Assembly (NCBI GenBank): GCA_033557465.1
Contig: CM066033.1
Coordinates: 1,358,397,834-1,358,461,833 of the forward strand
Direction: 5' to 3'
Length of the DNA: 64,000 nt
From: Ichthyophis bannanicus
Lineage: Eukaryota > Chordata > Amphibia > Gymnophiona > Ichthyophiidae
The translations under genes and the position numbers were made by a program. The notes beneath the pieces were generated by a model. The model ran no database searches. It saw nothing but the letters and a program-made list of their open reading frames with translations, and was not told the DNA's origin. Every line of letters begins with the position of its first letter. Positions within the stretch are counted from its first letter, which is position 1. Positions 52,499 to 63,045 of the stretch are shown piece by piece.

Positions 52499-53138
52499 GA
52501 CCCTACTACTACTACTGAGCATTTGTGACTGCAGCTTAGGACAAGAGCACGGATTCTTTACTGTATCACCAATTCGGTGGCACTATTGGACATTCACAGA
52601 GGCCAGCCCTCTACGTGAGCCTAGCTCCCAATAGGCTGCAGCTGTACCAAAGGGGCTGATAGTTTTGCCAGGGATACAGTTATTATGGCAGCTGATATTA
52701 ATCAGGCCTCTCACCTGTACAGCCAGGTGTGTCTTGAGGCCTAGAGGCTCAGTCAGAGATGAGAGTTACTGCACACACATGTGTGATGGAGCTCTCCCTG
52801 GTGAGACCGTGTCTCCCCAGCTCACTCCAGTCAAACTAGCAGATGATTTGGGAGCTGTACAGCAGTGTCATGTTGGGAGGTAAGTGTAGGGGCATGCTGT
52901 GGGGATGGGCTTTGAGGATGGTGTAATTGGGAATGCTTTTGAGTGTCACAGCTTTGGGTACAATATGTGCACAGGCACAGCTAGTCAGCCAGTGACTCAC
53001 ATAGGTTCCAACTACTTACTGAAAAATAACCTTCTGCCCGTAAATGGTGTCTCACCCAGTTTGTGGAGTTGCTGGCTGACTGACCCTGCAGCATGTTGTA
53101 TGCACAGCCATAAAGCCTGGGTATCACTTGCATGCACA

Positions 53139-53177
<39 letters not shown>

Positions 53178-54409
53178 CACACATACACACACACACACAC
53201 ACACAAAGAAACATGACCCTACTGTCCAAAATAGGTGTCAGTTGGCATTCTTACTTGGCTCTTACGCCTCCTTCAATACTTGGACATTGTCAACACCTGC
53301 GCTGTTCATAACATCTGCACAGTGTGTGGGTGCTAGAAGTGCACTCTTCAATCTAGCCAGTGTTGGTGCAGGTTCTCAGTGTGACAGCAGAGTGTGAGGG
53401 AGGGTTGCACATGCTGATACACCTCTGGAAATGTAAGATAAAGAGAGCACACCAGAGCTTATCATCCTTGATCCAGAGGCTGGTCTTGAACTCGCCTTAG
53501 CATCCACAGTGGGTATGTGTTTGGAGCCACAGAGCAATCATATGGGAGTGTGAGTGCATTAATTCATGTGTGTATATATGGTCATTGTCATGATGCATGA
53601 GGGCATAAACTGGGGTATGTTTATGTCTGAGTAGCTCTCTGCAGGCTCTTTGCCATACTTGCCTGGCAAGGCTGTTATAGGAGAAGGACATCTTGTTAGG
53701 TTAGTATGTAGAACTGTATTGATATGCTGCTAATAAAACTGATGTTCATATCTTACATATGAGATCTGTCTTGCCAGAGGGCAGCGCATGATACATGAAC
53801 ACACACATGCAAGACCCTGGGTGACCTAGCAGAGTGACCAATGTAACCATTTCATGAGTGTTCTTGTGGGCCAGTCCTGGAATAATCCCATGGCTGACAG
53901 GCCACACTAAGTAGTTTGGACTCCCATGTAGCTTAGATGAATGTGGCACCTAAATGAATGCTTGCTCATAAAAGGGTTGCTGGTTCACACACAGGCCCTA
54001 GTCATCATTTGTGTAAATGAAACAAAGTCCAATTGGTCAAATCATAGAGCAGTTGCTATAGCAAAAATATAATCCGTTGATCTGCTCATGCACTAATCAC
54101 TAGAAACATGGAAAATTTCATATGTCCACAAGTATCAATGAAAATAACAAAAGAAGGTCTCAGTCAAAAACACAGCGTGTTCATCAAGGGCCAGATAAAT
54201 TCTTTGCCCTTCCAATGTGCTTCTTTTATCATCAATGACCTTTTCCGTTGTAATTTTTTCTTGTTTTCTTTTAATTGCGTAGTTTTCTAATATAGCGTGT
54301 AGTAAATCTTCTATTTAGTCCATTGATTACTATTTAGTCCAATGATTATCAACCATTAGTACTTAGCTTTCACTCCATGGTGGCTCTTGTAACTGGCTGG
54401 TGAATTGTT
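52499..54409. other. No recognisable gene; contains a (CA)n tract
   Basis: I recognise no element in this stretch apart from the dinucleotide repeat at 53134-53206. Open frames spanning that repeat are artefacts of it. Confidence 0.5.
53134..53206 (+). repeat. (CA)n microsatellite
   Basis: An interrupted CA dinucleotide tract of about 73 bp, with CATA and CAAC interruptions. Confidence 0.97.
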
Positions 54410-54468
54410 AATCGCAGGAGTCTCTTTACAAATCCCAGAGGTCCCTTTGTAAAGAGACTCCTGCGATT
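54410..54468. repeat. 23-bp perfect inverted repeat (hairpin)
   Basis: AATCGCAGGAGTCTC continuing to TTTACAAA (54410-54432) and its exact inverse at 54446-54468 are separated by a 13-nt loop, TCCCAGAGGTCCC. Weaker pairing (AATTG/CAATT) extends the stem on the outside. It directly precedes a 5'-truncated CR1, so it may be a MITE-like sequence, a short inversion made at CR1 insertion, or a pre-miRNA-like hairpin. Confidence 0.85.
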
Positions 54469-54469
54469 T

Positions 54470-55088
54470 TCAATTATTGGATTAGAAATTGGTTGAGTGG
54501 GAGTGGACAGAGAGTACAGGTAAATGGAGCTTACTCTGAGGAAAAGGAGATTACCAGTGGTGTGCCACAGGGATCTGTCCTTGGGATGATTCTTTTTAAC
54601 ATCTTTGTTAGTAATATTATGGAAGGGCTGTCAGGTAAGGTTTGCCTCTTTGCAGATGATACCAAAATCTGCAATAGAGTAGATACCCAGGAAAGAGTAG
54701 ATAACATGATGAGGGATCTAGCTAAGCTTGAGGAATGGTTGAGAATTTGGCAGCTGAGTTTTAATGCTAAAAAATTCAGGGTCACGCATTTGGGTTCCCA
54801 AAATCCAAGTGTAGGGGGTGAAGTACTTCTGTCTACAAAAGAAGAATGGGACCTGATTGTGCCTGACAATCTTAAAGTAGCTAAACAGATAGAAAATGCA
54901 ACGGCGAAAGCTAGAAGGATGATTGGGTGCATAGGGAGAGGAATGGCCAGCAGAAAAAAGGTGATAGTGCCTCTGTATAAGTTTTTGGTGTGACCTCATT
55001 TGGAGTATTGTGTGCAAAAGGATATAAACAGGTTGGAGTCGGTACAGAGGGTAGGTACTGAAATGGTTAGTGGTCTTCATTATAAAGC
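54470..55088 (+). pseudogene. CR1 LINE (second lineage), reverse transcriptase, part 1
   Basis: The frame shows an NWLSGSGQRVQVNGAYSEE segment, SGVPQGSVLGMILFNIF, LFADDTKICN (catalytic box) and TKEEWDL, then CR1 C-terminal motifs up to MVSGLHYKA. It is cut there by the DIRS element, and the next residues (YEDKLKDLN) resume at 60776. It is closely related to the minus-strand CR1 at 26691-29585. Stops near 54992 and shifts afterwards break it. Confidence 0.92.
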
Positions 55089-55090
55089 AT

Positions 55091-55256
55091 CTCCAGGAAC
55101 AAGCAGGAATGAGTCTTCACATATGGATATCGTCAGTACCGACGGAGCCTGCGCGGGAACGCTCCCCAGCGTCCTGAAAGAAAGCTTTTGGGAGCATCCC
55201 ACAGCGCCTGCGCGCTGCCTTCCCACCTTTCCTAACTGCCTCTCTCCAGTTCTTCT
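55091..55256 (+). repeat. DIRS left inverted terminal repeat
   Basis: From CTCCAGGAACAAGCAGG to CTGCCTCTCTCCAGTT, this pairs with 60585-60773 with a small number of mismatches (for example GGATATCGTC against GGGTATCCTC). Confidence 0.92.
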
Positions 55257-55464
55257 TTTCCGCGGAGCCAGCAGGTCGTGTTTCCTGTCACCGCTGAAGA
55301 ATTTCTTATTTTCTTTTATTTTTCTTTAGTCGTGTGTCTGCCTTCTCGATTCCGCACCGGTACTACCGGTTCTTTTTCTTTCTTTTAAAAAAAAAAAAAA
55401 AACTTTTACTTTTTCAGTGCATTTTTCTTCTGGGGCCTTAGGCCTACAGAGATATTTTTCCCTC

Positions 55465-57327
55465 ATGGAAAAACCCGCCTCCGGGTTTAAAAAATGCACA
55501 AAGTGCAGTAGCACTATTTCTGTCACCGACACCCATGACTGGTGTCTAAAATGTTTAGGTCCTGACCACTCCATTGCGGATTGTGAGTCCTGTTCTATGA
55601 TGTCCAAAAGAGGGTTACAGAATCGGGCAGCTAAGCTCAGTACCCTGTTTCCCTCCGATGCAGCTTCCGTGGCATCGACGTCTTCCAGGGCTTCTTCTTC
55701 ATCCCATGGATCTCAGGTAACCAAACTTAAATCTGGCCGGTCCTCAAAGAGTTCATCTCCCTCTAAGTATCAAGATGCCCCCGGGCTTACTCTTGAGGAT
55801 ACCACACCGGCAAAGTTACCCCGGCGGGAGGCTCCGGCTTCCAAAGCACTATCTATGGGGTCACAGGTTGACATCGATGGCTCGGCCTCGACCGATCACC
55901 TGTTACAATGTTCTGGGGTACCGGCAGTTTCTACCGGTACCGATATCCAGACATTGGTGGCATTAATGGATCAAAATATTCTGACCATGCAGCGTGCCAT
56001 CACGGCATTCATTCAAGCTGCAACGCCTACGGTACCGCAACAAACCCCGTTGTCGGTACCCGTACCGATTCCGGTACAGGATCCGATTCCGGTTCCGATA
56101 CCAGTACCGCTTGCATCGACATCAGCATCGACGGCAGCGGTACGCTATCCAGTGATGCCTATCAGTACCGGCCCGGTACCGATTACTCCCGATGTCGATA
56201 CCTCCCGGTACGCCTATCGGGCTCTACGAGAGCATCCAGACAGTCGATAATTCGATTCTTCTGAAGACTCTGACTCTTCAGAGGCCTCAATTGAAGCTTC
56301 GGGGATCCTTCCTCAGGAGCCCTCTTCTCCAAAAAGGAGAATGTCTCCTCCTGAAGACTTGTCTTTTCAGGACTTTATTAGGGAGGTGGCCAAAGGCCTG
56401 TCCATCTCAGTGACCTCTGAGACTGAACCTAGAGCCAAAAAATTAGATATCCTACAATATCCTAAGGCTCCTAAAGAGGCAGCCACCTTACCAATACATG
56501 AGATTCTTTATGAACACATGTTGGGCATATGGGAGACTCCTCTTTCCACCTCCCCTCATTCCAGAAGGTTGGACACCATGTATCGTGTTCCTCCTTGTCC
56601 TGGGTTTCATACAACTCAGCTTCCTCACCACTCCATTGTGGTAGAGTCTGCTATGAAAAAGATCAAGAGTACAAAAAGGCACTCCTCTGCTCCTCCAGGA
56701 AGAGAATGCAGAACCCTAGATGCCTTTGGCAGGAAAATCTTCCAGGCCAATATGCTTGTTGCCAGAATCAACTCCTATAGTCTCTATATGGGGATGTTTC
56801 TAAAAGAAGTTACAGATCATCTGCAAACCTTATCTCCTTTTATGTCAGAAGATAAGAGAGAAGAATATATCACCTGGCTTAAACAGGCACAGGATGTATC
56901 CAAGTTTTCCAACCGTGCAGCCTTTGACTCTTTTGAGGGGGTCAGTAGAGCCTCGGCTATTGCCATAGGTGCACGCAGAGTTGCTTTGTTGCAAGCCTCT
57001 GATTTGGAATCCTGGGTACAGGATGGTCTAGGTAACCTTCCCTGTACAGGCAAAAACCTGTTTGGCAAAGATTGGCAAGCAAAGGCCAACCAGATGGATG
57101 CTGAAAATTCTGCTTTAGATAGACTTTCAAAGTCTACTACTGCTCCTTTCAAAAAGAGGTTGTTCAAAAAGGGATCTTTCCCAAAGAAAGGAAAATTTTC
57201 TTCTTATGGTCAGGCCTCTTCTCAAGGTCGTTTTGCTACAAAGAGGCAGCAACAGCCAAAACAGGCCAAAACCCAGGCTGCGAGGACTGCTACGGCCCAA
57301 CAGCCTCATCCTCCTCAGGGCCTTTGA
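55465..57327 (+). pseudogene. DIRS ORF1 (gag-like), one in-frame stop
   Basis: ATG at 55465 begins MEKPASGFKKCTKC. The N-terminal cysteine/histidine cluster (CTKC at residues 11-14, CLKCLGPDH, then CESC) is typical of DIRS gag-like proteins. A serine-rich part and a repetitive Pro-Val/Ile stretch (about residues 190-225) follow. A TAA at 56248 interrupts the frame, which continues unchanged to 57327. The second half has a conserved FHTTQLPHHSIVVESA-like core and a lysine-glutamine-rich C-terminus. The protein would package element RNA; its exact role in DIRS is not well known. A homolog search would decide whether the stop is a lone mutation. Confidence 0.85.
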
Positions 57328-59251
57328 CTTTCCACTAGAGAACTTAGCCTTTCTGGCTCTAGAACATCCAGAGCCCCTCACCATCCCAGGAAGGTTAGCT
57401 CACTTTGCTCCCAGATGGGAACAAATCACAGCACAGCAGTGGACCCTCTCCATCATAAGGGAAGGGTACAAACTTCATTTCTTAAACCTTTCTCCTCACA
57501 CCATGGTGAAACAGTTCAATTCTCCAACATCTCTCCTCAACCTTCTAGGTCAGGAGATTGCTACCCTTCTTGCCCAAGGGGCAATAGAAGAAGTACCCCT
57601 TCTTCAACAGGGTTCAGGGTTCTACTCCCCCTATTTTCTCATCCCAAAGAAAACAGGGGGTTACAGACCCATATTAGATCTCAGAGAATTGAACAAGTTT
57701 CTATGCAAGGAGAAATTCAAGATGACTTCTCTCGGAACTCTCCTTCCATACCTCCAGAGTCAGGACTGGCTTTGTTCTCTAAATCTCAAGGATGCGTACA
57801 CCCATGTTCTCATCCATCCTACACACAGAAGATTCCTTCGCTTCCTGTACCAAGGAAAGCACTACCAATACAAAGTGCTTCCTTTCGGTCTGGCCTCTGC
57901 TCCAAGAGTGTTCACAAAATGCATGGCAGTAGTAGCTGCATTCCTACGCACTCTAGGAATATTCCTATTCCCATATCTGGACGACTGGCTCATCCGAGCT
58001 CCATCCCAGTCAGAGGCCCAGACTTCTCTAGCCTGCACAAGGCGTGTTCTTCAGTATCTGGGACTGGTAATCAACATTTCAAAATCCCATCTTACCCCTA
58101 CTCAGTCTCTAGAGTTCATAGGGGCCTTACTGGATACCACAACTGCAAGGGCCTATCTTCCCCAGGCCCGTTGCCTACACTTGGTGCAGTTAGCCTCCCA
58201 GATTCAGTTAAAATCCCATTTAACTGCTCGAGAGATGTTGCAACTTTTAGGCCACATGGCATCCACGGTGCATGTGGTTCCCTATGCTCGCCTTCACATG
58301 AGAGCAGCTCAGTGGACCCTATCCACCCAATGGACCCAGGCATCAGGTTGCCTGTCAGACAAAATAGCAACCTCCAGTCGCCTATTTTCGTCCCTCCACT
58401 GGTGGAAGTCCACTCAGAATCTGTTGCTGGGGTCCCCCTTTCAACAGGTGTTACCCCAAGCAACTCTTACAACAGATGCCTCTCCAAAGGGTTGGGGGGC
58501 TCATCTACAAGATCTCTCAACCCAGGGCATCTGGTCTCCACAGGAGACATATCTTCATATCAACCTCTTAGAGCTCAGAGCAATCTTTCTGGCTCTCAGA
58601 GTCTTCCACACCCTGCTCAGCTACAAGACAGTCCTCATCCACACGGACAACCAGGTAGCTATGTTCTACGTGAACAAGCAGGGGGGAACTGGCTCTCTGT
58701 CGCTTTGCAACGAAGCTCTGAGATTGTGGGCCTTCACCAGAGAGCATCAAATCCATCTCATGGCAGTATATCTTCCAGGAGTTCAAAACTCTTGGGCAGA
58801 CAGACTCAGTCGAGTTCTGCTTCTGCACGAATGGTCCCTCCATGGGGACCAGATAACCAGAATTTTTCGGATTTGGGGTACCCCAGACATAGACCTGTTT
58901 GCAAGTCCGTGGAATGCCAAACTTCCCCGGTTCTGTTCCAGGATTCCATGTCAGGGAGTTCAGGCCAGGGATGCCTTCCTCCTTCATTGGGGGCAAGACT
59001 TCCTTTATGCCTTTCCACCTATTCCCCTAATCCCCAAGACTCTGTTCAAGCTTCAGAGAGACAAAGGGACTATGATCCTCATAGCACCACTTTGGCCACG
59101 CCAAGTGTGGTACCCTCTATTTCTGCATCTCTCTCAAGCTCCCTCCCTAGACCTGGGGGCTGCTCCAGATCTCCTCTCCCAGGAGGAGGGAACCTTGTGG
59201 CACCCAAATCCTCAGTCTCTTCATCTCAGGGCCTGGTTGCTGAAGGCCTAG
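57206..59251 (+). CDS. DIRS ORF2: reverse transcriptase, RNase H and methylase-like tail
   Basis: An intact frame of 681 codons overlaps the end of ORF1. The reverse transcriptase has SPYFLIPKKTGGYRPILDLR (about residues 145-164), LKDAYTHV, LPFGLASAPRVFTK (about 224-237) and the catalytic YLDDWLI (about 255). RNase H follows with TTDASPKGWGAHL (about 420), HINLLELRAI (about 449) and HTDNQVA (about 477). The tail, from GTPDIDLFASPWN to YAFPPIPLI and ILIAPLWPRQ-WY, matches the region of DIRS proteins annotated as a Dam-like methyltransferase domain. The enzyme copies the element's RNA. The start is the first ATG; the frame opens at 57206. Confidence 0.95.
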   Translation: MVRPLLKVVLLQRGSNSQNRPKPRLRGLLRPNSLILLRAFDFPLENLAFLALEHPEPLTIPGRLAHFAPRWEQITAQQWTLSIIREGYKLHFLNLSPHTMVKQFNSPTSLLNLLGQEIATLLAQGAIEEVPLLQQGSGFYSPYFLIPKKTGGYRPILDLRELNKFLCKEKFKMTSLGTLLPYLQSQDWLCSLNLKDAYTHVLIHPTHRRFLRFLYQGKHYQYKVLPFGLASAPRVFTKCMAVVAAFLRTLGIFLFPYLDDWLIRAPSQSEAQTSLACTRRVLQYLGLVINISKSHLTPTQSLEFIGALLDTTTARAYLPQARCLHLVQLASQIQLKSHLTAREMLQLLGHMASTVHVVPYARLHMRAAQWTLSTQWTQASGCLSDKIATSSRLFSSLHWWKSTQNLLLGSPFQQVLPQATLTTDASPKGWGAHLQDLSTQGIWSPQETYLHINLLELRAIFLALRVFHTLLSYKTVLIHTDNQVAMFYVNKQGGTGSLSLCNEALRLWAFTREHQIHLMAVYLPGVQNSWADRLSRVLLLHEWSLHGDQITRIFRIWGTPDIDLFASPWNAKLPRFCSRIPCQGVQARDAFLLHWGQDFLYAFPPIPLIPKTLFKLQRDKGTMILIAPLWPRQVWYPLFLHLSQAPSLDLGAAPDLLSQEEGTLWHPNPQSLHLRAWLLKA

Positions 59252-60288
59252 ACCTTCAAGATTTACAACTTTCTCAGCAAGTGAAGGATATCCTTCATGC
59301 TTCCAGAAAGCCTTCCACCAGACGTTCATATGCTTTTAAATGGAAAAGGTTTTCCATTTGGTGTGCAGAGAAGGGTCTCAACCCTCTTGCAATACCTTTG
59401 CATTCTTTACTAGACTATTTGCTGCATTTATCCAATGCAGGCCTTAAAACAAATTCAATCAGAGTCCATTTGAGTGCTATTGCAGCATCCCATAAGCCTC
59501 TCAATGGACAACCTATTTCCTCTCATCCTCTTATAGCAAGATTCATGATAGGCCTTCTTTTGACTAAACCTCCCATTAGACCACCTCCAGTGGCCTGGGA
59601 CTTGAATCTGGTTCTTGGCCAGCTTATGAAGCCACCCTTTGAACCCTTAGCCACTACCTCCTTAAAATTCCTTTCTTGGAAGGTAATTTTTCTCATTGCA
59701 GTCACCTCAGCTCGCCGTATCAGTGAGCTGTAAGCTTTAGTGGCTAATCCTCCTTATACAAGGTTCCATCATGACAAGGTAGTCCTCAGAACTAATCCAC
59801 ACTTTATGCCTAAAGTGGTCTCACCTTTTCATCTGAACCAGGAGGTCTTTTTACCTGTCTTTTTTCCAGGACCTCATGCATCAAGTGCAGAGAGGAATCT
59901 TCATACCCTGGATTGTAAAAGAGCTCTTGCTTTCTACTTACACAGGACACAGCAACATAGAAAGTCCTCTCAACTTTTTGTTGCTTTTGATCCTTCTCAT
60001 TTAGGACTTCCAGTCTCTAAGAGAACTCTGTCCAATTGGATTGCTCAGTGTATTTCCTTTGCCTACCAAAGTAAGAACCTTTCTCTGGAGGGCCATGTCA
60101 CAGCTCACAATGTGAGGGCCATGGCAACCTCTATGGCTCATCTAAACTCTGTGTCCATCGACCAAATCTGTCGAGCGGCCACTTGGGCATCGGTTCATAC
60201 CTTCACAGCCCATTACTGCTTGGACAAGGACTCCCGCTGGGATGCCTTGTTTGGTCAGGCTGTTCTCAAACACCTGTTCCATACCTAA
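57415..60288 (+). pseudogene. DIRS ORF3: tyrosine recombinase frame, one in-frame stop
   Basis: The frame is open from 57415, overlapping ORF2 completely for 1.8 kb, but recognisable recombinase sequence starts only near 59240 (LSQQVKDILHASRKPSTRRSYAFKW, core-binding domain). The first catalytic arginine is in TSARRISEL (about 59710-59730). A TAA at 59731 follows at once, and the same frame continues to 60288 with the HNVRAM box (His-x-x-Arg, about 60106) and the catalytic tyrosine in AHYCLD (about 60212). The recombinase would integrate the circular DNA copy. One nonsense change inactivates it. Where translation really starts is unknown. Confidence 0.9.
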
Positions 60289-60405
60289 TCAACTCCTACC
60301 CTCCATCCCTGAACTGGATGCCTGAGATTCATGGGTAGAGGTAGAGCCCTTCCCAGGGACTCACAATCTGGGTGATCTCCCAGGCATCTCTAGCTGGGGA
60401 GTCCC

Positions 60406-60499
60406 CATATGTGAAGACTCATTCCTGCTTGTTCCTGGAGATAGCACAGTTACTTACCTGTAACAGTGATCTCTGGGAACAGCAGGAATAAGTCTTCAC
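60406..60499 (+). repeat. DIRS internal complementary region
   Basis: 60406-60442 is the exact reverse complement of the left terminus (55089-55125). 60444-60499 is the reverse complement of the right terminus (about 60719-60774) with small differences. The two meet at GGAGATAGCACAG, the sequence expected at the junction of a circular intermediate. Confidence 0.93.
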
Positions 60500-60584
60500 A
60501 ACCCACCCACCTCCTCTAGGAGTTGTATCTCTCTATCTATCTTTCCTTTCCTCTCTCTCTCTCTTTGTCTCAGCTTTAAACTCG

Positions 60585-60773
60585 AACTGGAGAGAGGCAG
60601 TTAGGAAAGGCGGGAAGGCAGCGCGCAGGTGCTGTGGGATGCTCCCAAAAGCTTTCTTTCAGGACGCTGGGGAGCATTCCCGCGCAGGCTCCGTCGGTAC
60701 CGAGGATACCCATATGTGAAGACTTATTCCTGCTGTTCCCAGAGATCACCTGTTACAGGTAAGTAACTGTGCT
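60585..60773 (-). repeat. DIRS right inverted terminal repeat
   Basis: This is the reverse of the left repeat, extended at the outer end by CACCTGTTACAGGTAAGTAACTG, which is matched only in the internal complementary region. Confidence 0.9.
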
Positions 60774-60775
60774 AT

Positions 60776-60960
60776 ATGAGGACAAACTTAAGGATCTTAA
60801 TATATATATTTTAGAGAAAAGGCAGGATACAGGAGATATGATTGAGATGTTTAAATACCCCCATGGCATAAATGCACAGGAGGAGACTCTCTTTTGTTTG
60901 AAAGCAAATCTCTTTAAGTGTGTTCAAAATGTGCTGTTCCAAGTCCCTGTGTGTAGATAA
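60776..60960 (+). pseudogene. CR1 LINE (second lineage), part 2
   Basis: YEDKLKDLNIYILEKRQDTGDMIEMFKY continues the CR1 that is cut at 55088, including the CR1 EKR...GDMIE motif. It ends at a stop near 60958. The following 280 bp hold nothing that I recognise, apart from a G run at 61014. Confidence 0.88.
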
Positions 60961-61237
60961 TTGGGGAGATGCCCTATAAAGCAAGACAACTCACTAGGGA
61001 TGGGTGGGAGTTCGGGGGGGGGAGGTAGGGAGAGAACTAACTCCTGATAAGGTGTCAGTAGTTTCAAAGAGCTGAAGAAAGATACTAAAGCAGAGTTTTA
61101 AACCTACCCCACTAAAGAAAATATTTCCCCTTTTAAACTAAAGCACCAAAAATAATGTAGCTTTGTTTTGAAAATGTAGCATAAACTTTTTAAGAGTACC
61201 CAGGCAGAGAGCTAGTAAGTTAAAAAGCCACAAACTC

Positions 61238-62340
61238 TTACCTCATCCTTCTTGACCTTTCTGCAGCTTTTGACACTATTGACCACAGCTTTCTCCTCGA
61301 TAGCTTGTCCTCACTTGGCTTTAAGGGCTCTGTGCTATCCTGGTTCTCTTCATATCTCTCCCATTGCTCCTTTAGTGTTTGTTCTGGTGGATCCTCCTCT
61401 ACTGCTATCCCAATCTCAGTCGGTGTACACCAAGGATCTGTCTTGGGTCCACTGCTTTTCTCTCTATGTACCCAGTCCCTTGGTACACTCACCTCTTCCC
61501 ATGGCTTTCAGTACCATCTGTAAGCTGATGATCTACCTCGCTACACCTGAAATCTCTCCAGCAATCCAGGGCCGGATCTCTGCCTGCCTTTCTGACATTG
61601 CTGCTTGGTAATTGAACATGGCCAAAACTGAAATTCTTATTTTTCCCCCTAAACCCTCCTCTCCCCTTCCTCCTTTCTCAGTCTCTGTGGATAGCACACT
61701 ACTCTTCCCTGTTTCCTCAGCTCACAACCTTGGGGTCGTCTTTGACTCCTCTCTCTCTTTCTCCACACACATCCAACTGATAGCTAAAACCTGTGTTTCT
61801 TTCTCTATAACATCAACAAAATTTGCCCATTCCTTTCTGAACACACTACTAAGTCACTTATCCACTCTTTAGTCACCTCCCATCTAGATTATTGTAATCT
61901 ACTCCTTGCTGGTCTCCCTCTGAATCATCTCTCTCCCCATCAATCTGTTCAATACTTTGCTGCACAGCTAATCTTCCACCAGCCTCGTCATGCTCATATT
62001 ACCCCTCTTCTCAAGTCACTTCATTGGTTCCCTATCCATTTCCACATCTAATTCAAACTTCTCCTGCTGACCTATAAATGCATTTACTCTGCAGCTCCTC
62101 ACTACCTTTCCTCTCTTAACGCCCCTCCTCGGGAACTCCGCTCTTCTGACAAATTGCTTCTATCGGTGCCCTTCTCTTCTATTGCTAACTCCAGACTTCG
62201 CTTTTTCACCTTGCTGCTCCTTATGCCTGGAACAAACTTTGATGAGCAGGGGCCATCTTTTACATGTGTCTGTACAGTGCTGCATATGTCTTGTAGGGCT
62301 ATACAAATGCTCAGTAGTAGTGGTAGTAGTAGTAGTATGT
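61238..62340 (+). pseudogene. L2-like LINE (second type), reverse transcriptase and 3' tail
   Basis: The plus strand reads [21 protein letters not shown] sequence at about 61250. It is followed by [34 protein letters not shown] and an ADDLPRYT stretch where the catalytic box should be. A KTEILIFPPKPS segment, LDYCNLLLAG-like sequence near 61886, an LLTYKCIYSAAPHYLS block and a PPRELRSSD block follow. Frames shift several times. The end, CTTGTAGGGCTATACAAATG plus TAGTAG repeats, is the same 3' tail as at 33591/50763. It is 5'-truncated and inactive. Confidence 0.87.
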
Positions 62341-62344
62341 AGAT

Positions 62345-62735
62345 GTTCCAATCCACAACAGTACACTGTCTCCTATCCCATGAATTTCTAATTTCCTCAG
62401 GAGTATCTCATGGCAGACTTTGTGAAATGCTTTCTGAAAATCCAGATACCGGCTCACCTTGACCCACATCTCTATTCATGCCTTCAAAAAAATGTTGCAG
62501 ATTGGTGAGACAAGACTTCTCCTGGCTAAATCCATGTTGATTCTGTCCTATTAAGCCACATCTGACTATGTGTTCACTAATTTTGTTCTTTATAATAGTT
62601 TCTATCATTTTGCCTAGCATTGATAGCAGGCTCACCAGTCTATATTTTCCTGGGTCATCCCTAGAACGCTTTTTAAAAATCATTACATCCTCTACACTTC
62701 TTGAAAATTGGTTTTGCCTCCGGCATGGTTGGCAG
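62345..62735 (-). pseudogene. CR1 LINE reverse transcriptase fragment
   Basis: Minus strand: DDPGKYRLVSLLSMLGKMIETIIK, GLIGQNQHGFSQEKSCLTNL and a damaged FQKAF-like region, the fingers part of a CR1 polymerase. Both ends are missing. Confidence 0.88.
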
Positions 62736-63045
62736 GAATGAGGTAAACCTAAGATGGAAGACCTGGCAGCAATAAAACAGAAAGAGAACTTGAAAACCAT
62801 CCACTGGCAGGACATAAAATGAAGACCGAGGAAGGATGTAGGTGGCTCTAGGGAGGGGACTACCTGTCCATGCTCAGAGGAGCCCTAAAAGACTTCCTCT
62901 GGACAACGTTGGTTGATGACACCCATATATGCATCCTAGGATAGCATGTTGTGCTATTGTTCTGTTACAACACATACCCCTGTAGCCAGTGATATATGGG
63001 GATGTTCATTTCACTGGAAAAGTAAAATGGTTTCTATGAGGTGTG
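62736..63045. other. No recognisable feature
   Basis: This stretch has no frame or repeat that I can support. A weak similarity to LINE sequence near 62725-62800 was not convincing. Confidence 0.45.

Larger units (their letters stand above)
55089..60775 (+). mobile_element. DIRS retrotransposon, almost intact
   Basis: The element has inverted termini of about 165 bp (55091-55256 and 60585-60773). It also has an internal complementary region (60406-60499) that pairs with both outermost ends, the hallmark of DIRS-1-like elements. Coding order is gag-like ORF1, reverse transcriptase-RNase H with a methylase-like tail, and an overlapping tyrosine recombinase frame. It sits in a CR1 at ...AAAGC(AT)ATGAGG with no target duplication, as expected for recombinase-mediated integration. 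I see only one stop in ORF1 and one in the recombinase frame. Confidence 0.95.

Noticed and set aside
52899..53397. His/Thr-rich and Cys/Val-rich frames
   Set aside because: They are translations of the (CA)n microsatellite.
62736..62830. LINE-like tail with a WKTWQQ-type reading
   Set aside because: The match was short, in one frame only, and not supported by neighbouring motifs.
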